Assembly (NCBI RefSeq): GCF_007992195.1
Contig: NZ_BJZU01000021.1
Span: forward strand, 1-64,000
Origin: Methylobacterium oxalidis
Lineage (GTDB): Bacteria > Pseudomonadota > Alphaproteobacteria > Rhizobiales > Beijerinckiaceae
Direction of reading: 5' to 3'
Length of the DNA: 64,000 nt
A program made the translations under genes and the position numbers. The stretch's first letter is position 1. Each line of letters opens with the position of its first letter. The notes beneath the pieces are model-generated. The model was not told the origin of the DNA, did no database searches, and saw only the letters and a program-made list of their open reading frames with translations. Below are positions 1-9,258 of the stretch, piece by piece.

Positions 1-458
1 CGACCGAGTTGCGCTCACTTCTCACGGCGATCGATCCTCCGAGGCCGAGGTTTTGTAGACGGTTCGTACGATGGGAATCCAGCGCAATCTGTCGCTAATC
101 CTACGGCTTAATACCTAATCATCCGTGTCGTTTTGGTTATTCCCACTCAAGCTTAACGCATCTTTACTCTACGGTGCCGCTCGCGGCTGGCAGCATGGTA
201 AAAATTGCGGGTCGAACCTGCCGAAGCGTCGGTGAAACATACTTGGCCCGTCTGCGACAGCCCGTTCCGTGCCGTTTCCCGAGTGACGAGGCCGGCGCTG
301 ACGCGGATTTTACTGTCGAGCCTCGTGACGTCGCCGCCCGGAATTTTCGCGGAACGAGATTACCCCCATCGGAGTATTGGAGCCGCACGCCGGGTGTCGG
401 CTCCTGGATCTTCCCACACACCTCGGCATCCTAGCACAGTTAAAATTAACGAATGTTC
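1..458. other. Intergenic DNA with no supported gene
   Basis: Short open frames occur on both strands here, but their translations are arginine/serine/proline-rich, show no recognisable domain and lack convincing ribosome binding sites. Composition is more AT-rich than the rest of the window, as expected for regulatory or intergenic DNA. The left neighbour lies outside the window and no gene end could be identified. Confidence 0.5.
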
Positions 459-488
459 TTGACATGTACAAAAGCGTACGGAGATCAT
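459..488 (+). promoter_or_regulatory. Candidate sigma-70 promoter for the LuxR-type regulator
   Basis: A perfect TTGACA (459-464) is followed after 18 bases by GATCAT (483-488), a 4/6 match to the -10 consensus. It lies in an AT-rich island about 210 bases upstream of the response regulator, implying a long leader. The -10 abuts an inverted repeat, suggesting an operator. No transcript evidence. Confidence 0.4.
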
Positions 489-527
489 CATTTGATGCTA
501 TGTTAGTGTAAAACACACTCAAATGAT
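487..527. promoter_or_regulatory. Nested inverted repeat, possible operator or leader hairpin
   Basis: Arms ATCATTTGA (487-495) and TCAAATGAT (519-527) are perfect reverse complements of 9 bases. Between them sits a smaller inverted repeat, GTGT (506-509) and ACAC (513-516). The left arm overlaps the candidate -10 box, so this could be a repressor site, or a stem in the 5' leader if transcribed. No cognate regulator is known; autoregulation by the downstream LuxR protein is one possibility. Confidence 0.4.
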
Positions 528-696
528 TGGATGGATCTTCGGATCGTTCTTGTCATGCTTGGCGTTGTGAGGTCCGGTATACCTTGTGTGAGGGTCATTT
601 CAGGGTCGTCGGTTTGATGTTCGTTCGCGACGCGTGCGGTTGCACCACCCGCCGACTCCCGGCGCGCCGCGGTGGCGCCGACGGGATGTGACGGGC

Positions 697-1344
697 ATGG
701 CGGACCGGCCCCTCGCCCTCATCGTCGACACGCACCGCCTGTTCCGGGAGGCCTTCGCCACGCTTCTGCAGAGCGGGTGCGGCTTCGGCAGCGTCCTGGA
801 GACCGGGTCGCTGGACGAGGCTCTGCAGATGCTCGACGAGCGCAAGGACATCGCCTTCGCGGCCTTCGATCTCGCGACGCCCGGCGTCGGCAATCCGCTG
901 AGCCTGCGCAGCGTGCGCGAGGTCTATCCCGACCTGCGCCTCACCGCGCTCGCCGCCGCGCTCCGACGGGATGACATCTTCCTCGCGTTGCGCGCGGGCC
1001 TGCACGGCTACGTGCCCAAGACGTTCGAGCCGGCCGAGATCGTCCGAGCGGTGGCGCAGATGATGGGCGGCGACGTGTTCGTGCCGCCCGAGCTCGTGGC
1101 GCTGCCGCTCGCCGCGGAAGCGGTGGGCGAGCCCGGCTCGGAGCGGCGCAACGCTCAGCCCTTCCGCTTGACGCCCCGCCAGCTCGACGTGCTGCACCTG
1201 ATCCGCTCCGGCCTCTCGAACAAGGAGATCGCCAAGAGCCTCGGACTCACCGAGAACACCGTGAAGGTCCACGCCAACGCCCTCTACCGGGCGCTCGGCG
1301 TCCGCGACCGCTCGGGTGCGATGAAGTGGGCGGAGACGTCCTGA
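697..1344 (+). CDS. LuxR/FixJ-family response regulator
   Basis: Two-component transcription factor of 215 residues. Residues about 5-125 look like a receiver domain: an acidic residue at D11, the likely phospho-acceptor D58 in a FDLATPG context, and a conserved Lys-Thr near the end of the domain. Residues about 157-213 are a LuxR-type helix-turn-helix (LTPRQLDVL, SNKEIAKSLGLTENTVKVH). The usual paired acidic residues near the N-terminus are reduced (VDTH), so phosphorylation may be atypical. The start at 697 gives the normal family length; an in-frame GTG at 688 is an alternative and neither has a strong ribosome site. No histidine kinase is adjacent, so the partner is an orphan elsewhere. 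The long upstream leader carries a promoter-like element and an inverted repeat. Confidence 0.85.
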   Translation: MADRPLALIVDTHRLFREAFATLLQSGCGFGSVLETGSLDEALQMLDERKDIAFAAFDLATPGVGNPLSLRSVREVYPDLRLTALAAALRRDDIFLALRAGLHGYVPKTFEPAEIVRAVAQMMGGDVFVPPELVALPLAAEAVGEPGSERRNAQPFRLTPRQLDVLHLIRSGLSNKEIAKSLGLTENTVKVHANALYRALGVRDRSGAMKWAETS

Positions 1345-1396
1345 CTATCCCTCGGCTCGGCCGGCGTTTACCCTCGGGTCCCGAAGGAGGCGCAGG

Positions 1397-1870
1397 ATGC
1401 ACGACGCGGCCATTCTCCTCGACAGGACCTCGCCCATCTCAGCCCCGCGCGACCGGCGCGGACGCCGGGCCGCCATGGTCGGCCTCGCGCTGGCGGCGCC
1501 GGCGGCGGCCTTCGCGCTCGGCGGCGCTCCGGCCGGGATCGAGCCCGATCTCGCGCGGCTGATCCGCTTCATGGCCCTGGTCAAGGGCGGCTTCGCGCTC
1601 GCGGCGCTCCTCGTCTGTCTGTGGCGCCTCGCCCGTCCCGCAGCCCCGTGGCGCGAGGCGGTCTACCTCGCCGCGCCGGCCCTGATGGCGGGCGGGGCTG
1701 CAGCCCTCTGGCAGATGCAGGTTGTGGGGCCGGCCGCGGTCGCGCTGCATGCCGGGCTGTTCGCCTTCCTGGCAGCCGCGCTCACCGACCCGGATTTCTT
1801 CCCGCCCGGCTTCCGGCGGCTCCGTCAGGCCGCGGGCGGGGGCGAGCGCAGGCTCTCGCCGACGGATTGA
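1397..1870 (+). CDS. Hypothetical small membrane protein
   Basis: Unrecognised protein of 157 residues with about four hydrophobic segments (roughly residues 27-45, 55-80, 88-106 and 110-128), so probably an inner-membrane protein. The ribosome site is excellent: AAGGAGG at 1384-1390, six bases before the ATG. The N-terminus (about 25 residues) is polar and arginine-rich; the tail is also polar. It starts 52 bases after the response regulator and may be co-transcribed with it. Its last 46 bases overlap the end of a convergent gene on the other strand. Function unknown. Confidence 0.7.
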   Translation: MHDAAILLDRTSPISAPRDRRGRRAAMVGLALAAPAAAFALGGAPAGIEPDLARLIRFMALVKGGFALAALLVCLWRLARPAAPWREAVYLAAPALMAGGAAALWQMQVVGPAAVALHAGLFAFLAAALTDPDFFPPGFRRLRQAAGGGERRLSPTD

Positions 1871-2175
1871 AGGGCGTTCGCGCAGGCGATCGCCTGGTCG
1901 ACCGAGAAGCGCAGCACGATCTGGGCGCCGCCGAGCAGGTGCGCCACCATCACCGGCAGGCGCGAGGCGCTGAGGCTGCCGGTCTGCCAGCCGACCACGG
2001 GCAGGTGCACGGGCTCGATCGCCTCGCCCTGGTTCGGCCGCGGGTGGCCCGGCGAACAGATCGCGCTCGCTGCGAGCAGGGAGAGTCCGAGCTTGGCCGC
2101 CTGTTCCGGCTCGATATCCACCGGGATCGACCGTTCCCCGATCTGGATCCGGATTCGCGGATTGCTCGGCCCCAT
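1825..2175 (-). CDS. Hypothetical protein (about 116 residues)
   Basis: The translation from the ATG at 2175 has a balanced, protein-like composition (for example LPVMVAHLLGGAQIVLRFSVDQA), unlike the arginine-rich shadow frames around it. In-frame GTG codons at 2193 and 2220 are alternative starts. No domain recognised; the sequence suggests a small soluble alpha/beta protein. It runs convergently into the small membrane protein, with tails overlapping by 46 bases, and is divergent from the DNA glycosylase gene at 2341. Confidence 0.55.
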   Translation of the reverse strand: MGPSNPRIRIQIGERSIPVDIEPEQAAKLGLSLLAASAICSPGHPRPNQGEAIEPVHLPVVGWQTGSLSASRLPVMVAHLLGGAQIVLRFSVDQAIACANALQSVGESLRSPPPAA

Positions 2176-2340
2176 CTCGACGCCGAAACTCACGCCCCGC
2201 GCCGTTCCGCTCTCACTCACGATGCAGCACCCCACATGCCTTTCCGGGTTGTGCCATGCGCGACCGCTCCCCGTCGACTCTCGGGCGGCCTCTGTCCGGT
2301 CGCGGAAGGCGCCGGCGCGTGGGCGGACGGGGGAGCGCCG

Positions 2341-3273
2341 ATGAGCCTGGGCAGCGACCGCGCCATCCCCGTCCGGGCGCCCTACGACTGGGCGGCGATG
2401 ACGGATTTCCTGGCCGGCCGGGCGATCCCCGGCGTCGAGTCGGTGCAGCCCGGCCTGTACCGGCGCACGCTGCGGCACCGGGGCGTTCACGGCACGGTCG
2501 CGGTGGAGCCCGCACGGGACGCGCTGCGCGTGACGATCGACCTGCCGGCCGGGGACCACGACGCCATCCTCGACCGCCTGCGCGGGTTGTTCGACACCGA
2601 GGCCGCCCCCGAGCCGATCGCGGCCCGCCTCGCGGCCGATCCCGCGCTCGCGCCCCTCGTCCGGGCGCGCCCGGGCCTGCGCGTCCCGGGCGCCTTCGAC
2701 GGGTTCGAGATGGCGGTCCGCGCGATCCTCGGACAGCAGGTCTCGGTGGCGGTGGCGACGCGCCTCGCTGGCCGGCTCGTCGCGGCCCTCGGGACGCCGC
2801 TCGCGCCGGACCTCGCCGCGCGGAGCGACGGGCTCACCCACCTGTTCCCGGAGGCCGAGCGCCTCGCCGAGGCGGATGTGGCGGCCGCGCTGAACATGCC
2901 GCGGGCGCGGGGCCGCGCGATCTCCTCGCTCGCGGCCGCGTGTCTCGCCGAGCCCGACCTGTTCGCGCCGGGGCAGGGGCTCGACAGGGCGGTGGAGCGG
3001 CTGACCGCGCTTCCCGGCATCGGCGCGTGGACGGCGCAGTACATCGCCATGCGGGCGCTGCGCGAGCCCGACGCCCTGCCGGTCGGCGATATCGGCCTGC
3101 TGCGCGCCCTCGATCTCGGGCGGGGGCGGCCGACCCCGGCCGAGTTGCTGCGCCGGGCGGAGGGCTGGCGGCCGTGGCGCTCCTACGCCGTCCTGCACCT
3201 CTGGACCGGCGACGCGGCGCGGATTGCCGAGCAAGAGCCGGGAAGCGCGGGCCGCGCGGGCGGGCGAAGGTGA
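2341..3273 (+). CDS. alkA: DNA-3-methyladenine glycosylase II (AlkA family)
   Basis: Base-excision repair enzyme that removes alkylated purines such as 3-methyladenine. The 310 residues comprise an AlkA-type N-terminal beta domain (about 10-120) and a helix-hairpin-helix GPD domain: FEMAVRAILGQQVSVA near 125-140 and the hairpin LPGIGAWTAQYIAMRAL near 223-239, followed by the expected catalytic aspartate at D250 (VGDIGL). The ATG at 2341 gives full family length. It lies 53 bases upstream of ada; the pair forms a probable adaptive-response operon. In some bacteria these activities are fused into one protein; here they are separate genes. Confidence 0.9.
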   Translation: MSLGSDRAIPVRAPYDWAAMTDFLAGRAIPGVESVQPGLYRRTLRHRGVHGTVAVEPARDALRVTIDLPAGDHDAILDRLRGLFDTEAAPEPIAARLAADPALAPLVRARPGLRVPGAFDGFEMAVRAILGQQVSVAVATRLAGRLVAALGTPLAPDLAARSDGLTHLFPEAERLAEADVAAALNMPRARGRAISSLAAACLAEPDLFAPGQGLDRAVERLTALPGIGAWTAQYIAMRALREPDALPVGDIGLLRALDLGRGRPTPAELLRRAEGWRPWRSYAVLHLWTGDAARIAEQEPGSAGRAGGRR

Positions 3274-3326
3274 GCCGAGACCGGGCGCCGATCCGCGCGC
3301 CAGAGGCAAGCCGGGAGAGATGGTCG

Positions 3327-4424
3327 ATGTTGATGGCCGAGAAGATCCACGGAGACATCGAGCCGGGCCGGGCGCCGGGCCCGGACGAGGCGGCGCGCTG
3401 GGCGGCCCTCGCGCGGCGGGACGCGGGCGCCGACGGGCTCTTCGTCTACTCCGTCCGCACGACGGGCGTGTACTGCCGCCCGAGCTGCCGGGCGCGGCGG
3501 GCGCGGCCGGAGAACGTCGCGTTCCATCCCACCTGCGAGGCGGCGGAGGCTGCGGGTTTCCGCCCGTGCCGCCGCTGCCGGCCGAACGAGCCGTCCCGGC
3601 GCGAGCGCCGGGCCGAGATCGTGGCCCGGGCCTGCCGGACGATCGAGACGGCGGAGACCGTGCCGGCGCTCGCCGATCTCGCCCGCTCGGCGGGGCTGAG
3701 CGCGTTCCATTTCCACCGCGTCTTCAAGGAGGTGGCGGGCGTCACCCCGGCGGCCTACGCCGACGCGCGGCGGGCGGCGCGGGCCGCCTCGGAGCTGCAG
3801 CGCGGCTCGAGCGTCACCGAGGCCGTCTACGAGGCCGGGTTCAACGCGCCGAGCCGCTTCTACGCCAGCGCCGGGGCGCGACTCGGCATGGCGCCGCGGG
3901 CCTACCGGGACGGCGGCGCCGGCGCGGCGATCCGCTACGCCGCGACGACCTGCTACCTCGGAGCGATCCTGGTGGCGGCGACGGAGCGGGGCATCTGCGC
4001 GATCCTGCTCGGCGACGACGGCGAGGCTCTCGTCGCGGACCTGCGCGCGCGCTTCCCCAAGGCCGAGATCGGCCCTGGGGACGGCGATTTCGAGCGCGTC
4101 GTCGCCGAGGTGGTCGGCTTCGTGGAGGCGCCGGGCCGCGGGCTCGACCTGCCCCTCGACATCGGCGGCACGGCCTTCCAGCAGCGTGTCTGGGACGCCC
4201 TGCGCAGGATCCCCGCCGGCAGCACCGCGAGCTATGCGGACATCGCCCGCGCCATCGGCGCGCCCGCCGCCGTCCGGGCGGTGGCGCAGGCCTGCGGCGC
4301 CAATGGCATCGCGGTAGCGATCCCCTGCCACCGGATCGTGCGGTCGGACGGGGCACTGTCGGGGTACCGCTTCGGCGTCGAGCGCAAGCGCCGGCTGCTC
4401 GCGCGCGAGGGCGGGGCGCGTTGA
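3327..4424 (+). CDS. ada: Ada: bifunctional transcriptional activator / O6-methylguanine-DNA methyltransferase
   Basis: Suicide DNA-repair protein and sensor of methylation damage (365 residues). The N-terminal zinc domain carries the four cysteines C50, C54, C81 and C84; C50 would accept methyl groups from phosphotriesters. An AraC-type helix-turn-helix follows (about 95-190, with AFHFHRVFKEVAGVTP). The C-terminal methyltransferase domain ends with the active-site PCHR motif (cysteine near residue 334) and the conserved GALSGYRFG loop. The start at 3327 has GGGAGAG seven bases upstream; an ATG at 3333 is an alternative. In known systems methylated Ada activates itself and alkA, which fits the arrangement here. 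Confidence 0.93.
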   Translation: MLMAEKIHGDIEPGRAPGPDEAARWAALARRDAGADGLFVYSVRTTGVYCRPSCRARRARPENVAFHPTCEAAEAAGFRPCRRCRPNEPSRRERRAEIVARACRTIETAETVPALADLARSAGLSAFHFHRVFKEVAGVTPAAYADARRAARAASELQRGSSVTEAVYEAGFNAPSRFYASAGARLGMAPRAYRDGGAGAAIRYAATTCYLGAILVAATERGICAILLGDDGEALVADLRARFPKAEIGPGDGDFERVVAEVVGFVEAPGRGLDLPLDIGGTAFQQRVWDALRRIPAGSTASYADIARAIGAPAAVRAVAQACGANGIAVAIPCHRIVRSDGALSGYRFGVERKRRLLAREGGAR

Positions 4425-4432
4425 GGCGCCCG

Positions 4433-4456
4433 GGCGGGGCTGACCTGCGCCCCGCC
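4433..4456 (+). terminator. Candidate intrinsic hairpin after ada
   Basis: Perfect 8-base stem GGCGGGGC (4433-4440) / GCCCCGCC (4449-4456) with an 8-base loop, starting 8 bases after the ada stop codon. No clear T-tract follows, as is common in high-GC genomes, so termination is plausible but unproven. Confidence 0.4.
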
Positions 4457-4521
4457 GCCTGTCGTTGCGGACGGCGATCTCCTAACACTCCGTCCCGTTC
4501 CGCCACGAGATCCGACCGGAG

Positions 4522-5433
4522 ATGTCGCCTACCTCCACCGCCGCCGGCCGCCGTGCCTACGGGCTTCTCACCCTCACGGCGCTGCTCTGGGCGGGCAATG
4601 CGGCCGCGGGGAAGATGGCGGTGGGCGAGGTCTCGCCGCAGGCGCTCACCTGCCTGCGCTGGGCGGTGGCCTGCGCGGCCCTCGCGGTCTTCGCGCGGCG
4701 CCCGCTGCTCGCCGAGTGGCACCGCATCGTCCCGAGCTGGCGCCGCGTGCTGGCCATGGGTGCCTGCGGCTACACGATCTACGCGAGCCTGTTCTACGCG
4801 GCCGGGACGCTCACGCGGGGGGTCAACCTCGCCCTCCTGCAGGGCGCGATCCCCGTCCTCGTCATCCTCCTCAACTTCGCGGTCTACCGGCGGGTGGTGA
4901 CCTGGGGGCAGGGGGTCGGCGTCGCCATCACGCTCCTCGGCGCGGCCGTCGCGGCGAGCCACGGCGACTGGCGGGTGCTCGCCACGCTCGACTTCAACCG
5001 AGGCGATCTCCTGATGCTCGCCGCCTGCGTTCTCTACGCGGGCTACACGGTGGCGCTGCCCTCCCGCCCCAAGGTCTCCTCGCTGACCTTCTTCACCGCG
5101 ATGGCGGCGGCGGCCCTCGCCACCTCGCTGCCGCTGCTCCTGGCCGAATGGGCGGCCGGGCAGACGATCTGGCCGACGCCCAAGGGCTGGCTGATCGCCG
5201 CCTTCGTCGGGCTCGGGCCCTCGCTCGCCGCGCAGCTCTTCTTCATGCGGGGCGTCGAGCTCATCGGCCCGAACCGGGCCGGCGTGTTCGTGAACCTCGT
5301 GCCCGTGTTCGGCGCGGCGCTCGCCGTGCTCCTCGTCGGCGAGCCGTTCGGCTGGAATGACGCGCTGGCGCTCGCCCTCGTGCTCGGCGGCATCCTCGTG
5401 GCCGAGCGCCTCGGCCGCAGGCCCGCGCCGTGA
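4522..5433 (+). CDS. DMT-superfamily (EamA) transporter
   Basis: Inner-membrane carrier of 303 residues with about ten hydrophobic helices, arranged as two EamA repeats. The first begins with the typical LTLTALLWAGNAAAGKMAVGE; the second ends with LVPVFGAALAVLLVGEPFGWNDALALALVLGGILVAERLG, a hallmark of the family. Substrates of this family (amino acids, metabolites, drugs) cannot be told from sequence. It ends only seven bases from the convergent glpK end, so the two transcripts probably run into each other. Confidence 0.88.
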   Translation: MSPTSTAAGRRAYGLLTLTALLWAGNAAAGKMAVGEVSPQALTCLRWAVACAALAVFARRPLLAEWHRIVPSWRRVLAMGACGYTIYASLFYAAGTLTRGVNLALLQGAIPVLVILLNFAVYRRVVTWGQGVGVAITLLGAAVAASHGDWRVLATLDFNRGDLLMLAACVLYAGYTVALPSRPKVSSLTFFTAMAAAALATSLPLLLAEWAAGQTIWPTPKGWLIAAFVGLGPSLAAQLFFMRGVELIGPNRAGVFVNLVPVFGAALAVLLVGEPFGWNDALALALVLGGILVAERLGRRPAP

Positions 5434-5440
5434 CGCGGCC

Positions 5441-6946
5441 TCACGCCTCGGGCTCGGCCCAGTCGAAGGAGCGCTTCACCGCCCGGTTCCAGCCCGCGTA
5501 GAGGCGCCCGCGCTCGGCCGCCTCCATGGCCGGCTCCCAGCGATGGTCGACGCCCCAGTTGGCGACGAGGTCGTCCAGGCTGTTCCAGTAGCCGGTGGCG
5601 AGGCCGGCGGCGTAGGCGGCGCCGAGCGCCGTCGTCTCGGTCACCCGCGGGCGCACCACCGGCACGTCGAGGATGTCGGCCTGGAACTGCATCAGCAGAT
5701 CGTTGGCGACCATGCCGCCGTCGGTGCGAAGCTCGCGGATGTCGATCCCCGAGTCCTTGACCATCGCCTCCACCACCTCGCGCGTCTGGAAGGCGGTGGC
5801 CTCCAGAGCCGCCCGGGCGATGTGGCCCCGGTTCGCGTAGCGGGTCAGGCCGATGATGAGGCCGCGGGCGCTCTCGCACCAGTGCGGCGCGTAGAGGCCC
5901 GAGAAGGCGGGCACGAAGTAGAGGCCGCCGTTGTCCGAGACGTCGGCGGCCAGGCCCTCGATCTCGGCACTGTCGCGGATCAGTCCGAGATTGTCGCGCA
6001 GCCACTGCACCAGGGCGCCGGTGATCGCGATCGAGCCTTCGAGGGCGTAGACCGGCGCCTGCCCGTCGAGCCGGTAGCCGACCGTGGTGACGAGGCCGCA
6101 GGTCGAGGGCACGGGCTCCGCACCGGTGTTCATCAGGAGGAAGCAGCCTGTGCCGTAGGTGTTCTTCGCCTCGCCGGGGCGGAAGCAGGTCTGCCCGAAC
6201 AGGGCGGCCTGCTGGTCGCCGAGGATGCCGGCGATGGGGATGCCCTCGAAGGGCGCCCGCGTCTGCCCGTAGACCTCGCTCGACGAGACGATGCGCGGCA
6301 GGATCGCCTCGGGCACTCCGAGCGCCCGGCACAGGTCCGGATCCCAGGCGAGCCCGTCCAGCGACATCAGCAGCGTGCGGCTCGCGTTGGTCACGTCGGT
6401 GACGTGGAGGCCGCCCGCCGCGCCGCCCGTCAGGTTCCAGACGAGCCAGGTGTCGACGTTCCCGAACAGGATCTCGCCGGCCTCGGCCCGCGCCCGGGCA
6501 CCCTCGACGTGGTCGAGGAGCCAGGCGAGCTTCAGCCCGGAGAAGTAGCTCGCCAGCGGCAGGCCGGTGCGAGCCCGGAAGCGGTCGCGCCCGCCCTCGC
6601 GGGCGAGGCTCGCCACGAGCGGCTCGACCCGCGTGTCCTGCCAGACGAGGGCGTTGTGCAGCGGCTCCCCGGTGCGGCGGTCCCAGATCAGCGTCGTCTC
6701 GCGCTGGTTGGTGATGCCGATCGAGAGGAGATCCCTGTGCGTGAGGCCGGCCGCGTCGAGGGCCTCGCGCATCACCGCCTGCGTGTTCCGCCAGATCTCC
6801 TGCGGGCTGTGCTCGACGTGGCCGGGCTTCGGGTAGATCTGCTCGTGCTCGCGCTGGGCGCAAGCGATCATGCGTCCGCTGCGGTCGAACACGATGAAGC
6901 GGGTGCTGGTGGTGCCCTGGTCGATGGCGCCGACGTAGCGCGTCAT
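5441..6946 (-). CDS. glpK: Glycerol kinase
   Basis: ATP-dependent phosphorylation of glycerol to glycerol-3-phosphate (501 residues, normal length). FGGY-family motifs are visible: the N-terminal phosphate loop [11 protein letters not shown], the substrate segment [21 protein letters not shown] and [12 protein letters not shown], and the C-terminal [16 protein letters not shown]. The ATG at 6946 is preceded by GGAGG eight bases upstream, which excludes the longer frame. It lies 47 bases downstream of glpD on the same strand, and the two probably form an operon. No glycerol facilitator or glp repressor is in the window. Confidence 0.96.
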   Translation of the reverse strand: MTRYVGAIDQGTTSTRFIVFDRSGRMIACAQREHEQIYPKPGHVEHSPQEIWRNTQAVMREALDAAGLTHRDLLSIGITNQRETTLIWDRRTGEPLHNALVWQDTRVEPLVASLAREGGRDRFRARTGLPLASYFSGLKLAWLLDHVEGARARAEAGEILFGNVDTWLVWNLTGGAAGGLHVTDVTNASRTLLMSLDGLAWDPDLCRALGVPEAILPRIVSSSEVYGQTRAPFEGIPIAGILGDQQAALFGQTCFRPGEAKNTYGTGCFLLMNTGAEPVPSTCGLVTTVGYRLDGQAPVYALEGSIAITGALVQWLRDNLGLIRDSAEIEGLAADVSDNGGLYFVPAFSGLYAPHWCESARGLIIGLTRYANRGHIARAALEATAFQTREVVEAMVKDSGIDIRELRTDGGMVANDLLMQFQADILDVPVVRPRVTETTALGAAYAAGLATGYWNSLDDLVANWGVDHRWEPAMEAAERGRLYAGWNRAVKRSFDWAEPEA

Positions 6947-6993
6947 GGCTGCTTCCTCCGTGGCGGCGCGTTCTCCCCGACGCGCGCGGTCTC

Positions 6994-8514
6994 TCAGGCG
7001 GCGGCCTCCGCGTGGGCGAGGTGGCGCTCGAGCCGCGCGAGGCCCTCCGCGCTCGTGCGCAGCCCGAGCTTCGTGCGCCGCCACAGGATGTCCTCGGCCG
7101 TGCGGGCCCATTCCTCCCGGCGCAGGTAGGCGATCTCGGCCGCGGTGAGGTCCGCCTCGAAACGCTCGCCGAGATCGGCGATGCCGCGCGCGTCGGCCAC
7201 GATCCGCTCCGCCCGGGTGCCGTAGGCGCGGGCGAGGCGCCGGGCGGTCTCGGGCGCCAGGAACGGGTGGTGCGCGGCGAAGCGGGCGAGGAACGTCTCG
7301 AAATCCGCACCCGCCATGTCGCCGCCCGGCAGCGGCGCCGCTCCGGTCCAGGCCGGCCTCAGGCCCGGATAGTAGGGCCTCAGCTTCTCCATCGCGTGCT
7401 CGGCGAGCCGCCGGTAGGTGGTGATCTTGCCGCCGAACACCGACAGGACGGGCGCGGCGCCGTCCGCGGCGGCCAGGTCCAGCACGTAGTCGCGCGTCAC
7501 GGTCGAGGCGTCGGCGGCCGCGTCGTCGTAGAGCGGGCGCACGCCGGAATAGCTCCAGACCACGTCCGCCGGGCAGATCTGGCGCTCGAACGAGCGGTTG
7601 ATGCAGGCGCAGAGATACGCGGTCTCCTCAGGCGAGATCGTCACGGGGCCGGGCGCGCCGTCGTAGGCGACGTCCGTGGTGCCGATCAGCGTGAAGTCGC
7701 GCTCGTAGGGGATCGCGAAGATGATGCGCCGGTCCGGCTGCTGCAGGATGTAGGCCTGCTCGCCCGCGTAGAGGCGCCGGACCACGATGTGGCTTCCCTT
7801 GACGAGCCGCAGGGTGGCGCGCGTGTCGAGGCCGAGCGTCTGCCCGAGGATCGCCGCGACCCAGGGACCGGCCGCGTTGACGATCGCGCGCGCGCGCACG
7901 CTCCCCGTGACGCCGGTCGAAAGGTCGCGCAGGCGCACGTTCCAGGCGGTGCCGTCCTCCGACCTGCGCGCGGCCTCGACCCGGGTCCGCGTGCGCACTT
8001 CGGCGCCGCGGTCGGCCGCGTCGCGGGCGTTGAGCACGACGAGGCGGCTGTCCTCGACCCAGCAATCCGAGTAGGCGAAGCCCCGCGTCAGCCGGGCCTG
8101 GAGCGGTGCGCCGAGATCGGATTCGCGCAGGCGCAGGCTCTCGGAGCCCGGCAGGACCCGCAGCCTGCTGAGGTGGTCGTAGAGGAACAGCCCGAGCCGC
8201 AGCAGCCAGGCCGGGCGAAGGCCCTCGTCGTGCGGCAGCACGAAGCGCAGGGGCCAGATGATGTGCGGCGCGAGCCGCAGCAGGCGCTCGCGCTCCGCCA
8301 GGGCCTCGCGCACGAGCCGGAACTCGTACTGCTCCAGGTAGCGGAGTCCGCCGTGGATCAGCTTGGTGCTCGACGAGGAGGTCGCCTCCGCGAGGTCGCC
8401 CTGCTCGCACAGCATGACCGAGAGCCCACGTCCGGCCGCGTCCCGGGCGATTCCGGTGCCGTTGATGCCCCCGCCGATGACGAGGAAGTCGACGTGATCC
8501 GATACCTGATCCAA
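6994..8514 (-). CDS. glpD: Aerobic glycerol-3-phosphate dehydrogenase
   Basis: Membrane-associated flavoenzyme that oxidises glycerol-3-phosphate to dihydroxyacetone phosphate and feeds electrons to quinone. The 506-residue protein starts with the dinucleotide-binding motif [22 protein letters not shown] (split here into [13 protein letters not shown] and IARDAAGRG) and continues with [16 protein letters not shown], the family signature. The C-terminal region (about 390-500) matches the DAO C-terminal helical domain. It precedes glpK on the minus strand, so the operon converts glycerol to a glycolytic intermediate. No regulatory site was identified upstream. Confidence 0.95.
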   Translation of the reverse strand: MDQVSDHVDFLVIGGGINGTGIARDAAGRGLSVMLCEQGDLAEATSSSSTKLIHGGLRYLEQYEFRLVREALAERERLLRLAPHIIWPLRFVLPHDEGLRPAWLLRLGLFLYDHLSRLRVLPGSESLRLRESDLGAPLQARLTRGFAYSDCWVEDSRLVVLNARDAADRGAEVRTRTRVEAARRSEDGTAWNVRLRDLSTGVTGSVRARAIVNAAGPWVAAILGQTLGLDTRATLRLVKGSHIVVRRLYAGEQAYILQQPDRRIIFAIPYERDFTLIGTTDVAYDGAPGPVTISPEETAYLCACINRSFERQICPADVVWSYSGVRPLYDDAAADASTVTRDYVLDLAAADGAAPVLSVFGGKITTYRRLAEHAMEKLRPYYPGLRPAWTGAAPLPGGDMAGADFETFLARFAAHHPFLAPETARRLARAYGTRAERIVADARGIADLGERFEADLTAAEIAYLRREEWARTAEDILWRRTKLGLRTSAEGLARLERHLAHAEAAA

Positions 8515-8731
8515 AGCCGCTCCCGCCCCTGCACGATGCGGAGCCCGCCCGCGTCTCCGCAGCCCCCATCGCCAAGATAGCGCCGAGATCGGGCCGAGCC
8601 AGGCAGCGTGCCGGGGCGGGCAGCCGTCTGCGGCGAAGGTGAGGCGGGCGACGGGACGCGCCGGGGTGCCCGCCCGTTATCCCTCGGGCGGGCACCGCCG
8701 CCTCATCATGTCCGATCGCGGGAGGCTGCTC

Positions 8732-9145
8732 ATGCCGGACCTGACAGGCATCCTGGAGACCGTGCTGTACGTCGAGGATCTCGACCGGGCCGACGCCTTC
8801 TACGGCGGCGTCATGGGGCTGCCCTGCCTCCACAGCGACTTCCGGATGCGCGGCTACGACGTGGCCCGGCGCGGCGTGCTGCTGCTCTTCCCCCGCGGCG
8901 GCTCGCTGCACCCGATCGAGACGCCCGGCGGCACGATCCCGCCGCACGACGGCAGCGGGCCGCACCACGTCGCCTTCGCGATCGCGGCCGAGGCGCTCCC
9001 CGCCTGGGAGGCTCATCTCGCGGAAGCGGATATCGTCATCGAGGGGCGTACCCGATGGCCGCGGGGCGGCACCAGCCTCTACTTCCGGGACCCGGACGGG
9101 CACCTCCTCGAACTCGCGACCCCCGGCCTCTGGAAAGGCTACTAG
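8732..9145 (+). CDS. VOC-family (glyoxalase/bleomycin-resistance fold) protein
   Basis: Small metal-site protein of 137 residues. It shows the paired beta-alpha-beta modules of the vicinal oxygen chelate superfamily: LETVLYVEDLDRADAFYGGVMGL at the start (12-residue core VEDLDRADAFYG), GPHHVAFAI in the middle and DPDGHLLELATP at the end, with H and E residues at the usual metal-ligand positions. Start at 8732 is preferred to 8708 because GGAGG (8721-8725) sits six bases upstream. The substrate is unknown; such proteins include dioxygenases, glyoxalases and drug-binding proteins. A hairpin follows the stop codon. Confidence 0.85.
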   Translation: MPDLTGILETVLYVEDLDRADAFYGGVMGLPCLHSDFRMRGYDVARRGVLLLFPRGGSLHPIETPGGTIPPHDGSGPHHVAFAIAAEALPAWEAHLAEADIVIEGRTRWPRGGTSLYFRDPDGHLLELATPGLWKGY

Positions 9146-9156
9146 GCCGAGCGGCC

Positions 9157-9180
9157 CCGGCCCGGCGGAAAACGGGCCGG
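9157..9180 (+). terminator. Candidate hairpin terminator after the VOC gene
   Basis: Perfect 8-base stem CCGGCCCG (9157-9164) / CGGGCCGG (9173-9180) with an A-rich 8-base loop, 11 bases after the stop codon. No T-tract follows, so it may be a terminator or simply an mRNA-stabilising stem. Confidence 0.35.
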
Positions 9181-9258
9181 AGCTTGGCCGGCCGCGCCCG
9201 CGTTGCCCGGCGGATGGACCGCTGCTGCGCGTCCCACGCTCCCAAAAGGACATCCCGC

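Noticed and set aside
1..633. Small open frames of 70-86 codons near the left edge
   Set aside because: No ribosome site, domain or protein-like composition; overlapping frames on both strands suggest chance.
5043..7310. A 755-codon minus-strand frame and a 590-codon plus-strand frame over glpK
   Set aside because: Both are shadows of glpK, whose FGGY motifs and ribosome site are clear.
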